Source of the DNA: Oscillospiraceae bacterium
GTDB taxonomy: Bacteria; Bacillota; Clostridia; Oscillospirales; Oscillospiraceae
Direction: 5' to 3'
Assembly (NCBI GenBank): GCA_020025295.1
Contig: JAHHSJ010000017.1
Location: 1-36,504 of the forward strand
DNA: 36,504 bases
In this document: piece by piece, positions 7,464 to 14,875 of the stretch
How positions within the stretch are numbered: the first letter of the stretch is position 1
How the letters are laid out: every line of letters starts with the position of its first letter
The notes under the pieces: generated by a model
Database searches by the model: none
What the model was told of the DNA's origin: nothing
Seen by the model: the letters and a program-made list of their open reading frames with translations, nothing else
Translations under genes and position numbers: made by a program

Positions 7464-8045
7464 ATGCAGTCCGATCTCACCCGGGAACGCCTGGAGCAGG
7501 CATTTGCCGCCAGCGGTCTCACCCAAGCCGAGCTGGCCCGTGCCTCCGGCATCGACCGGGGCAGCATCAGTCTTTACCTCAGCGGTCGCTACTGTCCCAA
7601 GGCGGACAAGCTGATGCGGCTGGCCTCTGCCCTGTCCGTGTCGCCGGAATGGCTCAGCGGCGTGGAATCCACTCCCACGGAGACCGCTCTCTCCTTTCCA
7701 GTCATGGTCGGGCTGGCCAAAGACGGCACCCTGCTGCCCGGACCGGACACCCTGCTGGTGCCTCGGTCGCAGCTGGAGGGGAAATCAGCCGAGGACTGCT
7801 TCGTGCTGCAAATGCAGGGCTTTTCCATGTATCCCCGGCTGTTGGAGGGGGATCGCCTGCTGGTCAAGCGGACCCGAACCATCCCCGACGGCGCCATTGC
7901 CGTGTTTATCCAGCAGGGGGCGCTTCTGGTGCGTCAGGTGCAGGGCAGCCTGCTCCAAGCCGCCAATCCGGAGTACCCTCCCCACCCCCGAACGGAGGAC
8001 ATGACTCTGCTGGGCAGAGCCATGTCCCTGATCCGTGCGCTTTGA
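7464..8045 (+). CDS. Phage CI/LexA-type repressor: XRE helix-turn-helix plus degenerate S24 domain
   Basis: The product has 193 residues. Residues 6-65 form an XRE helix-turn-helix (LTQAELARASGIDRGSISLYL, of which the recognition part is DRGSISLYLSGR). Residues about 78-190 resemble the S24 self-cleaving domain: FVLQMQGFSMYPRLLEGD matches the family pattern around the nucleophile Ser in G-x-SM, here Ser about 119. The general-base Lys expected in the V-K-R strand is Arg here (ALLVRQVQ), and no Ala-Gly cleavage dipeptide is seen in the linker. It may thus not cleave itself after DNA damage. The gene is divergent from the phage structural genes and preceded by AAAGGAGG. It marks the right limit of recognisable phage sequence. 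No integrase is visible. Confidence 0.85.
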   Translation: MQSDLTRERLEQAFAASGLTQAELARASGIDRGSISLYLSGRYCPKADKLMRLASALSVSPEWLSGVESTPTETALSFPVMVGLAKDGTLLPGPDTLLVPRSQLEGKSAEDCFVLQMQGFSMYPRLLEGDRLLVKRTRTIPDGAIAVFIQQGALLVRQVQGSLLQAANPEYPPHPRTEDMTLLGRAMSLIRAL

Positions 8046-8063
8046 TAGAAAGGAAGTTCGTTC

Positions 8064-8906
8064 ATGAAACCTACCATTCGTCTGCTGGCTCTCGATTTGG
8101 ACGGGACCGTCCTCAACAACGAAAAACACATCTCTTCGGTGACAAAACAGGCGCTGGAGAACGCCATTGCCGCCGGCGTCACTGTTCTGCCTGCCTCCGG
8201 TCGTCCGCTCAGCGGCATCACTCCGGAGTTTCTGGAGCTTCCCGGCGTCAACTACGCGCTGACCTCCAACGGTGCGGCGGTCTACCGCCTGTCCGACGGC
8301 GCACCGATTTATACCGATTATCTGGATACCCAGCTGGCTGCCGAGCTGATGCATCGGCTGCTGGACCGGAACCTGGTGGCTACCTTCTTTGCCTCCGGTA
8401 AGGGCTATGCCACCGCCAACCAGCTGGACCTCCTGCCCAAGCTCTCCATCTCTGAGCCGGTGCGTGAGTACCTCCGCAATTCCCGCACCGTATTGGAGGA
8501 CCCGGTGGACTTTATCCGCACCCACGGTCATGTGGAAAAATTCACTCTGAACTTTCTCCACGACGAGGAGGATCACTGGGTGGATGAAGCTCCCCTGAGA
8601 GCCATCCTTGCCGACTACCCTGACCTGACCATTGTCTCCGGCGGTACCGACAATCTGGAAATCACCGCCCCTACCGCCTCCAAGGGCCACGCCCTGCTGG
8701 CGCTAGCGGAGCAGCTGGGCATTCCGCAGGAGCAGACCATGGCCTGCGGCGACTCGGAAAACGATGTGGAGATGCTCCGTGCCGCCGGTCTTTCCGTGGC
8801 AATGGCCAACAGTGAGGACTGCGTGTTCCGTGTGGCAAAGGTCACCACTACTTCGAATGAGGAGAACGGCGTGGCAAAGGCGATTTACGATTACATCCTG
8901 AACTAA
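8064..8906 (+). CDS. Cof-type HAD superfamily phosphatase
   Basis: This 280-residue protein has all HAD motifs in order. Motif I is LLALDLDGTVLNNEK (nucleophile and acid/base Asp at 13 and 15), motif II is VLPASGRP, motif III uses the Lys in ASKGHAL, and motif IV is ACGDSENDVEML. The large cap between motifs II and III puts it in the Cof/YidA (C2B cap) group, which hydrolyses sugar phosphates, FMN, PLP or other small phosphorylated metabolites. The exact substrate cannot be told from sequence. It starts 18 bases after the repressor stop with AAAGGAAG upstream, so it may be read through from the repressor promoter. A strong terminator follows. Confidence 0.92.
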   Translation: MKPTIRLLALDLDGTVLNNEKHISSVTKQALENAIAAGVTVLPASGRPLSGITPEFLELPGVNYALTSNGAAVYRLSDGAPIYTDYLDTQLAAELMHRLLDRNLVATFFASGKGYATANQLDLLPKLSISEPVREYLRNSRTVLEDPVDFIRTHGHVEKFTLNFLHDEEDHWVDEAPLRAILADYPDLTIVSGGTDNLEITAPTASKGHALLALAEQLGIPQEQTMACGDSENDVEMLRAAGLSVAMANSEDCVFRVAKVTTTSNEENGVAKAIYDYILN

Positions 8907-8912
8907 GCAGAA

Positions 8913-8950
8913 AGCCCCCGGTCGTATTACGACCGGGGGCTGGGTTTTTT
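8913..8950 (+). terminator. Intrinsic terminator after the HAD phosphatase gene
   Basis: The arms AGCCCCCGGTCG and CGACCGGGGGCT pair around a short loop, and TTTTTT follows. It lies 7 bases after the stop codon of the HAD gene. Confidence 0.9.
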
Positions 8951-8977
8951 GCGCTCTTTGTGCTATGCGTTCTGTAC

Positions 8978-9017
8978 AAACGGACCGCTGACGCATTCCT
9001 GCGTCAGCGGTCCGTTT
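8978..9017. terminator. Perfect 18-base-pair hairpin, bidirectional terminator
   Basis: AAACGGACCGCTGACGCA and its exact complement are separated by TTCC. The stem has A on the left and T on the right, so it can work on both strands. It is the middle one of three strong hairpins between the converging HAD and transporter genes. Confidence 0.7.
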
Positions 9018-9028
9018 TGCAGCGAATT

Positions 9029-9060
9029 CAAAAAGGCGGCTGTGCCAAAGCACAGCCGCC
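9029..9060 (-). terminator. Intrinsic terminator of the NSS transporter gene
   Basis: GGCGGCTGTGC and GCACAGCCGCC pair around a 4-base loop. Read on the minus strand the hairpin is followed by TTTTT, and it lies about 75 bases after the transporter stop. Confidence 0.85.
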
Positions 9061-9133
9061 CATCAGAGGAACCGTTTTTACCGGATACAAGGGGTCTCAC
9101 CGGGAACTTGGAACCGCAATTTCTTGTGTTCGC

Positions 9134-10528
9134 TTACTTCATAATACCGGTGGACTGGAAGAACAGCACCGCCATAATGACCGGCACCACAAAGCGGATC
9201 ATGAAGGAATACATCTTCTTGCCATGGAACGCATGACCGCTGGAAATCATCTCTTCCTCGATCCACTTGGGCTTCATGACCCAGCCGATGAAGATGCTGG
9301 TCAGGAAGGAAATCAGAGGCATGAGGAAGCTGTTGCTGATGTAGTCCATCACATCCAGCAGCTGACCATTGGTGCCGTTGGGGAGGGGCAGGCTGAAGAA
9401 GAGCACATTGTAGCCCAAGCAGATCAGCACAGCCGCACCGGCGGACACCACCGTCAGGATGATGCACATTTTCTTGCGGGGGATGTGGAACAGAGCCTTG
9501 CAGTTGGCCACCAGAGTTTCCAGAATGGACACGCTGGAGGTGAGTGCAGCAAAGCCAAGCATCACAAAGAACGCCAAGCCAACCACATGACCCACGGGGC
9601 CCATGGCAGTGAACACCTTGGGAAGTGCCTCGAACATCAGGCTGGGGCCGGAGGCCATGCCCTCCGTGCCGGAGAACATAAAGACCGCAGGCACGATCAT
9701 GGCGCCGGCCAGCAGGGCCACGCCGGTGTCGAAGAACTCGATCTGACGAATGGAACGGCCCAAATTGACATCATCCTTCACATAGGAGCCGTAGGTAATC
9801 ATAATGCCCATGGACACGCTGAGGGAGAAGAAGAGCTGACTCATGGCGTCCATCAGGATGTGGAGGAAATGACGCACCGTGAGGCCGTCAAAATTGGGGA
9901 CGAAGTAGACTGCAAGTCCCTGCAAGCCGGTACGCACCGTGCCGTCGGGGGCCGTGTGCTTCAAGGTGAGTCCGAAAATCACAATGCCGATGACCAGCAG
10001 CAACAGGCCCGGCATGACGATCTTGGAGAACCGCTCAATGCCCTTTTCCACGCCGAAATACACCACAACTGCGGTGGCTGCCAAAAACAGCAGCATAAAG
10101 ACGATGGGGGCCACCGGGGCCGTAATAAAGTTGAGGAAGTATCCGTCTTGCGCTGCCGCAGGGCCGTGTGCGGTGAGGTAGACCAGCACATATTTGCTGA
10201 CCCAGCCGCCGATGACGGTGTAATAAGTCATAATGATGGCAGGCACCAAAAAGGTGAGCTTACCGAGAAAGTTCCACTTAGGATGCATCGTACCGAAGGC
10301 TTGCAGCGCATTCTGCTTGGTGCGCCGGCCGATGGCAATGTCCGTAGTCAGCAGTGTAAAGCCGAAGGTCAGCACCAAAACCAGATAAACCAGAATGAAC
10401 AGACCGCCGCCATCCTTGGCTGCCAGATAGGGGAAGCGCCAGATGTTGCCTACGCCGACCGCACTTCCGGCAGCTGCGAGCACAAAGCCCAATGAGCCGG
10501 AAAAACTAGATTTTTTCTTGTGTTCCAT
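9134..10528 (-). CDS. Sodium-dependent NSS/SNF-family amino acid transporter
   Basis: The product has 464 residues with 11-12 hydrophobic helices. The first helix has GSLGFVLAAAGSAVGVGNIW followed by RFPYLAAKDGGG, the hallmark of the neurotransmitter:sodium symporter family (sodium and substrate sites in the unwound part of helix 1). Length and motif match bacterial members such as LeuT, TnaT and MhsT, which take up amino acids by sodium symport. The substrate cannot be named from sequence. I chose ATG 10528 because AGAGG lies 8 bases upstream and the longer open frame would include the promoter. It is divergent from an XRE regulator, which is its likely controller. A sigma-A promoter lies just upstream. 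Confidence 0.92.
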   Translation of the reverse strand: MEHKKKSSFSGSLGFVLAAAGSAVGVGNIWRFPYLAAKDGGGLFILVYLVLVLTFGFTLLTTDIAIGRRTKQNALQAFGTMHPKWNFLGKLTFLVPAIIMTYYTVIGGWVSKYVLVYLTAHGPAAAQDGYFLNFITAPVAPIVFMLLFLAATAVVVYFGVEKGIERFSKIVMPGLLLLVIGIVIFGLTLKHTAPDGTVRTGLQGLAVYFVPNFDGLTVRHFLHILMDAMSQLFFSLSVSMGIMITYGSYVKDDVNLGRSIRQIEFFDTGVALLAGAMIVPAVFMFSGTEGMASGPSLMFEALPKVFTAMGPVGHVVGLAFFVMLGFAALTSSVSILETLVANCKALFHIPRKKMCIILTVVSAGAAVLICLGYNVLFFSLPLPNGTNGQLLDVMDYISNSFLMPLISFLTSIFIGWVMKPKWIEEEMISSGHAFHGKKMYSFMIRFVVPVIMAVLFFQSTGIMK

Positions 10529-10562
10529 AACTGTTACCTCTCTCTTTTCGAACAATGTCCAC

Positions 10563-10591
10563 ATTATAGGGAGCCGCCCTCCAAAATGCAA
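10563..10591 (-). promoter_or_regulatory. Sigma-A promoter of the NSS transporter gene
   Basis: On the minus strand TTGCAT and TATAAT are separated by exactly 17 bases. The likely start of transcription is about 25-30 bases before the transporter ATG. Confidence 0.75.
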
Positions 10592-10620
10592 ATTGAGAAA
10601 AGTTTCATCACAATAGAAGT

Positions 10621-10650
10621 TTGACATCATATATTTCTTCATGATAGAAT
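10621..10650 (+). promoter_or_regulatory. Sigma-A promoter of the XRE regulator
   Basis: TTGACA (10621-10626) is followed after 18 bases by TAGAAT (10645-10650). It leaves a leader of about 80 bases before the ATG at 10737. The leader contains a long inverted repeat described separately. Confidence 0.7.
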
Positions 10651-10656
10651 ATCGGC

Positions 10657-10708
10657 ATACATTTTCGGCAAATTGACTGTTTTCTCTCTGTGCCGGGAGA
10701 AAATGTAT
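10657..10708. promoter_or_regulatory. Inverted repeat in the leader of the XRE regulator
   Basis: ATACATTTTC (10657-10666) and GAAAATGTAT (10699-10708) are exact complements, and the stem can extend inward with GGCA and TGCC around a bulge. It falls between promoter and ribosome binding site, so it may be an RNA stem or two operator half-sites. Confidence 0.55.
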
Positions 10709-10736
10709 ATTCCTACGAAACAGGAGCGTGTCCCCT

Positions 10737-11474
10737 ATGAACGAGTTGTCACAGCACATCGGCAGCCGCATCCGCAGCTATCGAAAGGAGCGCAAGCTCA
10801 CCTTGCAGCAGCTGGCAGACCGAATCCGCAAGAGCCGGGCCAGCGTGAGCAAATACGAAACCGGAGAGATTACGCTGGATGTGGAAACCCTCTACGACAT
10901 CAGTGCCGCTCTGGGCGTGGAGCCTTGCCAGCTGATGGACTACCGTCCGCCGGTGCAGGAGTCCGCTCCCCCGGTGCATATGACTCACAGCCGCCACAGC
11001 CCCTTCTATGAGGCCAGTCGGCTGTATTTCTACTACTATGACGGTCGTTTCCAGCGGCTGAAGGATGGGGTCATCCACATTCAGAAAACCGAGGACCCCT
11101 CCGGCAGCTGCGAAGCCTTTCTCACCATCACCTCCGTGTCCTCCACCGGACGCAGCAGCGAGGTGCGCTACTCCGGCAAGGTGGTTTACAGTGATATGCT
11201 CATCCGGTTCTCGTTTGTCAACCAGTACAACTCTCTGGAGGAGGACCTGCTCTACATCTTCAATCCGCTGGAGCTGCGGGATTATACCGAGGGTCTGCTC
11301 TGCGGCATTTCCAGTGCCGACCTGATGCCCTGCGCCTTCAAGTGTCTGGTCACCCTGACCCCTCAGGAGCCGGATGACGCCCTCAAGCAGCACCTGCTCT
11401 TCACCGCCAACGAGGTCCGTCGGTGGCAGAAGCTGAATATGCTCATCGTCGACAACTACGCCCCGTCGGTGTAA
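10737..11474 (+). CDS. XRE-family transcriptional regulator with a large unknown C-terminal domain
   Basis: This 245-residue protein has an XRE helix-turn-helix at residues 5-62: IGSRIRSYRKERKLTLQQLA, then DRIRKSRASVSKYETGEITL. The remaining 170 or so residues form a beta-rich domain that I do not recognise. It contains RLYFYYYDGRFQRLKDGVIH, CEAFLTITSVSSTGRSSEVRY and DYTEGLLCGISSADLMPCAF, and may bind a ligand. It has no membrane segment. Its place back-to-back with the transporter suggests it controls that gene and itself. The ATG at 10737 was preferred to a GTG at 10728 because AGGAG is too close to the GTG. A bidirectional terminator follows. Confidence 0.82.
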   Translation: MNELSQHIGSRIRSYRKERKLTLQQLADRIRKSRASVSKYETGEITLDVETLYDISAALGVEPCQLMDYRPPVQESAPPVHMTHSRHSPFYEASRLYFYYYDGRFQRLKDGVIHIQKTEDPSGSCEAFLTITSVSSTGRSSEVRYSGKVVYSDMLIRFSFVNQYNSLEEDLLYIFNPLELRDYTEGLLCGISSADLMPCAFKCLVTLTPQEPDDALKQHLLFTANEVRRWQKLNMLIVDNYAPSV

Positions 11475-11483
11475 CAAAACGCA

Positions 11484-11523
11484 AAAAAGGAGCCAGAATC
11501 CTTAGATTCTGGCTCCTTTTTAT
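11484..11523. terminator. Bidirectional terminator between the XRE regulator and the GNAT gene
   Basis: AAAAGGAGCCAGAATC and its exact complement flank CTTA. There are T residues after the stem on the plus strand and A residues before it, so it can end both converging genes. Confidence 0.9.
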
Positions 11524-11524
11524 T

Positions 11525-12106
11525 TTATTTTTTCGTTTCCGGCACTTCAATGCGCACATGAGCGCAGTATTCCTCATAGGGCAGCTGGAGGGCATACAGG
11601 GTGTCCAGCGCCTGTGCCGCCAAGGCAGTGGGATGCTCGATGGGGTTCATGCTCCACAGAAAAATCCGATAGGGCACGGTGTAAATAGAGTTTTCCACCT
11701 CCGTGGGCTGAAAGCCTGCCTTGCGGTAAAACTTCTGACACCGCTGCCGGCGCAGCTGCTCTTCTTCGCTAAGCTCCGGCAGCACAGACTCCACCTCTGC
11801 CAGCAGACCGCCCTCCATGTACTCGTTCTGGAGCAGGGTCACCAGCGCCGTGCCGTGGCCTTCTCCGTGAGGCTCCACCGCAAGGTAGTCCAGCAACGCC
11901 GGACCCACCGCCGGGTGCCGCAGCACAAAGGCATAGCCGACCTCGGTTCCGTCCGCTAGGAGGAGCCAGCCGGTTTCCAGTCCTTTCTCCATCTGGCAGC
12001 GCAGCCGCTGCTCCGATTTCCGCTCCTCCGGGGGAAAATCCCGCTGCAGCTTGGGATAAATGCGCCCCAGTTCCTCCGGGGGCAGATAGCGCAAATGGTA
12101 CTCCAT
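11525..12106 (-). CDS. GNAT-family N-acetyltransferase
   Basis: The product has 193 residues. The GNAT core is visible. LETGWLLLADGTEVGYAFVL gives the beta 2-4 strands. ALLDYLAVEPHGEGHGTALV fits the acetyl-CoA-binding motif A (Q/R-x-x-G-x-G/A), here with the basic first residue replaced by His and Gly (HGEGHG). A later RRQRCQKFYRKAGFQP is the usual F-Y-x-x-x-G-F element. It transfers an acetyl group from acetyl-CoA to an amine that cannot be told from sequence. The ATG at 12106 has AAAGGAGAAGG upstream. Its 3' end meets the XRE gene at a shared terminator. Confidence 0.83.
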   Translation of the reverse strand: MEYHLRYLPPEELGRIYPKLQRDFPPEERKSEQRLRCQMEKGLETGWLLLADGTEVGYAFVLRHPAVGPALLDYLAVEPHGEGHGTALVTLLQNEYMEGGLLAEVESVLPELSEEEQLRRQRCQKFYRKAGFQPTEVENSIYTVPYRIFLWSMNPIEHPTALAAQALDTLYALQLPYEEYCAHVRIEVPETKK

Positions 12107-12142
12107 ATTCCTTCTCCTTTTCCCCAATCCGGGGTAAAGCTG

Positions 12143-12171
12143 ATTATAGCACACCTGCTTTCTCCGAACAA
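12143..12171 (-). promoter_or_regulatory. Sigma-A promoter of the GNAT gene
   Basis: On the minus strand TTGTTC and TATAAT are separated by 17 bases, about 37 bases before the ATG of the acetyltransferase. Confidence 0.65.
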
Positions 12172-12272
12172 CCGAACCGCTCCGTCAAATAGTTTGCAGA
12201 TTTTTTCAAAAACCTGCCCGAAACCGAATCGCCCCCTTGTATCTTATAGTAAGAAGGAAAGGAGAGATTCAA

Positions 12273-12983
12273 ATGAGTACGGCAGATGTGCTGGCAGTCT
12301 CCCGCAGAGAAGTGAAATATCTGCTCTCTCTGCCGGATCGGCTGTTTCTGTTGGGAGCGCTGGATCAGCTTCTGACTCCGGACGCCTACGGCGGCTATAA
12401 CGGATATACGGTGCGCAGTGTGTATTTTGACAGCATCACCAACGAAGATTACTGGGATAAAAAACACCACGCCGACGAGAAAAAACGAATTCGTCTGCGA
12501 ATCTATCACCCAGAGGATGAAAAAGCCAAGTTTGAGCTGAAACGAAAGAGCTTCGGACGGGAATTGAAGGAGAGCGTCGTCATCAGCCGGGCAGACGCCC
12601 AAGCGCTGCTGCAAGGGGATTATCGGGTGCTGCTCCATTACGACCATCCCACCGCCCGTTACGGCTATGACCTGATGACCACCCGGCTTTATCGCCCGGT
12701 GTCCCTCATCGAATACGACCGGCGGGCCTATACCCACCCCAATTTCAACACCAGAGTGACCATGGACAACAACCTGCGCTATTGTCCCTTCTGTCATGAT
12801 CTGTTCCGGGAACGGCTGAACTTTCAGTCCGCACTGCCGAAGGATCAGACCATTTTGGAGATCAAGTACGACCGCTTTCTCTTCCGTCAGATTCAAGAGG
12901 TGCTGGCCCAATGCGATCTGACCCGGAAGCCGCCCAGCAAGTTCGGCTCGTCCCGGTCCATTCTGAACTATTGCTATAATTGA
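12273..12983 (+). CDS. VTC-domain protein (polyphosphate polymerase-like)
   Basis: This 236-residue protein is a stand-alone VTC domain. The charged tunnel residues of the family are visible in order: SRREVKYLL near the start, RSVYFDSITNEDYWDKK, KRIRLRIYH, KFELKRKS, SLIEYDRRAY and, near the end, ILEIKYDRF. These Arg/Lys/Glu residues line the tunnel in which yeast Vtc4 makes polyphosphate from nucleotide, within the wider CYTH/triphosphate tunnel group. In bacteria the domain is often found with DUF4956 and CotH-like proteins, and its product there is not well established. GGAAAGGAG precedes ATG 12273. The next gene, 17 bases on, is a DUF4956 protein, so they are probably partners. Confidence 0.88.
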   Translation: MSTADVLAVSRREVKYLLSLPDRLFLLGALDQLLTPDAYGGYNGYTVRSVYFDSITNEDYWDKKHHADEKKRIRLRIYHPEDEKAKFELKRKSFGRELKESVVISRADAQALLQGDYRVLLHYDHPTARYGYDLMTTRLYRPVSLIEYDRRAYTHPNFNTRVTMDNNLRYCPFCHDLFRERLNFQSALPKDQTILEIKYDRFLFRQIQEVLAQCDLTRKPPSKFGSSRSILNYCYN

Positions 12984-13000
12984 AGAAAGAAGAGGTATCC

Positions 13001-13672
13001 ATGAGTAAACTGATGAGAATGCTGGGGGTTCCGCCTGTGACCGGTGAGCCCATGGTTCAGACCGGGCTTGATCTGGCTCTCTGCCTGCTGGTGACGGTGC
13101 TTTTGGCCGCCATTATGATGGGGGTCTACCGGCTCTGCCACGACAGTCTGACCTATAACCGCAAGTTTAATGTGACGCTGATGATGCTCTCGCTGGCATC
13201 CACCCTGCTCCTGACCCTGATTCAGAACAACCCCATGTTCTCGCTGGGCGCACTGGGCGCCCTGTCCATCTGCCGCATCCGCACCAACACCCGGGACCCC
13301 CGAGATCTGGGCTTTGTGTTTTGGAGCCTGACCATCGGCATCTCCTCCGCGCTGGGCGCTTACGCAATCGGCCTGGCCGGGACGGTGGTGCTGAGCCTTG
13401 TCATGCTGGTCATCGGCAGAACCCATCCCAAACGGGACGCACTCACCATGGTGGTGCGTGGACGCAAGGAGCAGATCGCTCAGGTGCAGGCGGTGTTCAG
13501 CAAAACTCCGGGCAGCACCATCCAGTCCAAAAATGTGTTTTCCGACTCCTTTGAGCTGGTCTATCAGCTCCAAGTGCCTCAGAACGAGGAAGAACGGCTG
13601 CTGCTGCTCTTTAACCGCATGGACGGCATTGACGGAGTCAATGTGCTGGCACCGGAAACGCAGGTGGCATGA
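13001..13672 (+). CDS. DUF4956 membrane protein, copy 1
   Basis: The product has 223 residues and about four membrane helices: residues 25-46, 60-80, 100-120 and 125-145. Between helices 2 and 3 is the family signature SLGALGALSICRIRTNTRDP, then RDLGFVFWSLTIG. The soluble C-terminal part, about residues 150-223, looks like a small alpha/beta domain (FSDSFELVYQLQVP, then MDGIDGVNVL). DUF4956 proteins have no settled function and commonly adjoin VTC genes, as here. ATG 13001 has AAGAGGT upstream. The stop overlaps the next gene's start. A second copy lies at 14876. Confidence 0.88.
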   Translation: MSKLMRMLGVPPVTGEPMVQTGLDLALCLLVTVLLAAIMMGVYRLCHDSLTYNRKFNVTLMMLSLASTLLLTLIQNNPMFSLGALGALSICRIRTNTRDPRDLGFVFWSLTIGISSALGAYAIGLAGTVVLSLVMLVIGRTHPKRDALTMVVRGRKEQIAQVQAVFSKTPGSTIQSKNVFSDSFELVYQLQVPQNEEERLLLLFNRMDGIDGVNVLAPETQVA

Positions 13673-14832
13673 TGAAGCGGCTGTTATTGCTTGTGCTCAC
13701 GGCAGTCCTGCTCTGCGGCTGCACACCCACACAGCCCCAAGCCCCGGAGGCGGCGGGGGAATGTACCCTGACCTTTCTCACCATCGGCAAGGGCGATGCG
13801 TTCCTGCTGACCACACCGGAACAAACCCACTATCTGGTGGACACGGGAAAGGCGCAGGATTATCCACAGATTGCCCGTCTGCTCCGACAGAAAGGCGTCG
13901 ACCATCTGGAGGGCATCTTCCTCTCCCACGGGCACAAGGATCACGCCGGCTGTCTGGAAGCGCTGATGAAGGCCTTCCCCACCGACCGGGTCTATATTTC
14001 CGCCCGTGACGCCGTTTCCTATACGGAAATCCTGCCCCGGGAAATCGTCCCGGCACAGGGCGGCGAGCTGGTGGAGTTAACCGGCGGTGAGGTGCTGAAT
14101 TTGGAGGGAGTCACCGCTGAAATTTGGATTCCGAACACCGTGGACCCGCAAAACGCCAACAATAATTCCGTCGTCATGCGGCTCACCCACGGGGATTGCG
14201 CCTTCCTGATGATGGGCGATGCCGAGCTGGAAGAGGAAGCGGCGCTGATGGCCTCCGACTTCCCCTTGCAGGCGGATGTGCTGAAGCTGGGGCATCACGG
14301 CGAGGACGATGCCACCTCACCGGCCTTTTTGGATCGGGTGAAACCCTCCATCGGCCTGATTACCGGCAACGAAGCGGAAAATCCCGAATCCATCGAGCCT
14401 AAAATCACCGCCGCTCTGACCCAGCGCAGCATCAGGGCCTACTACTCCGAAGGGGACAGTCTGGACCTTTGCTCCGACGGCCGTTCCCTGACCGTGACCG
14501 CCGTACCGGATGCGCCGCTGCCCCAGACCCTGAACCTGTCCTTTGCTCAGGTCGACCGAGCCGAGCAGGCCGTCACCCTCCAAAATGACGGCGACACTCC
14601 GGCTGCCCTGGAGGGCTGTACACTGATTTCCCAGCGTGGGGACGAAATCTACCACTTCCCGGCAGACGCCGTTCTGGATGCAGGCGAGACCCTCACCGTG
14701 GTGTGTCAGGACAGTGCCAAACCCGGGGACCTGATCTGGACGCAGGACTCGGTGTGGAAAAAACAGGGCGACACCGCCCTTCTCTATGACAAAAACATGA
14801 ATCTTCTGGCTGTGGACGAAGCGGAACGCTGA
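13669..14832 (+). CDS. Secreted MBL-fold lipoprotein, ComEC-like hydrolase with lamin-tail-like C-terminus
   Basis: This 387-residue protein has a lipoprotein signal peptide (KRLLLLVLTAVLLCGC, lipidated Cys near residue 18). It then has a metallo-beta-lactamase fold of the ComEC/Rec2 hydrolase type. The motifs are TIGKGDAFLL, YLVDTGK, the metal site SHGHKDHAGC, NNNSVVMRL, FLMMGDAE and KLGHHGEDDA. Residues about 285-385 fit a lamin-tail-like domain (VTLQNDGDTPAALEGCTLIS, LDAGETLTVVC, WKKQGDTALLYD). It is probably anchored on the outer face of the membrane and cleaves a phosphodiester or other ester. ComEC-type domains in competence degrade DNA, but no channel part is present here. The start overlaps the previous gene's stop. 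Confidence 0.87.
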   Translation: MMKRLLLLVLTAVLLCGCTPTQPQAPEAAGECTLTFLTIGKGDAFLLTTPEQTHYLVDTGKAQDYPQIARLLRQKGVDHLEGIFLSHGHKDHAGCLEALMKAFPTDRVYISARDAVSYTEILPREIVPAQGGELVELTGGEVLNLEGVTAEIWIPNTVDPQNANNNSVVMRLTHGDCAFLMMGDAELEEEAALMASDFPLQADVLKLGHHGEDDATSPAFLDRVKPSIGLITGNEAENPESIEPKITAALTQRSIRAYYSEGDSLDLCSDGRSLTVTAVPDAPLPQTLNLSFAQVDRAEQAVTLQNDGDTPAALEGCTLISQRGDEIYHFPADAVLDAGETLTVVCQDSAKPGDLIWTQDSVWKKQGDTALLYDKNMNLLAVDEAER

Positions 14833-14875
14833 CCCATGACCAACGGAACAACGCCTTGGGCGTGGGGAGAATACT

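Noticed and set aside
7236..7567. Longer N-terminal extension of the small terminase up to 7567
   Set aside because: The extension would run through the promoter and operator region and into the repressor gene, while a GTG with AAGGAGG fits at 7231.
8978..9060. Attachment site repeat of the prophage
   Set aside because: The repeats here are the arms of terminator hairpins, and the other prophage end is outside the window, so no att site can be tested.
12200..12272. SigI-type promoter (C-rich -35 with CGAA -10) before the VTC gene
   Set aside because: A CCCCC run is present near 12232, but no CGAA lies at the right distance downstream, so control of this gene set by SigI is not supported by sequence.
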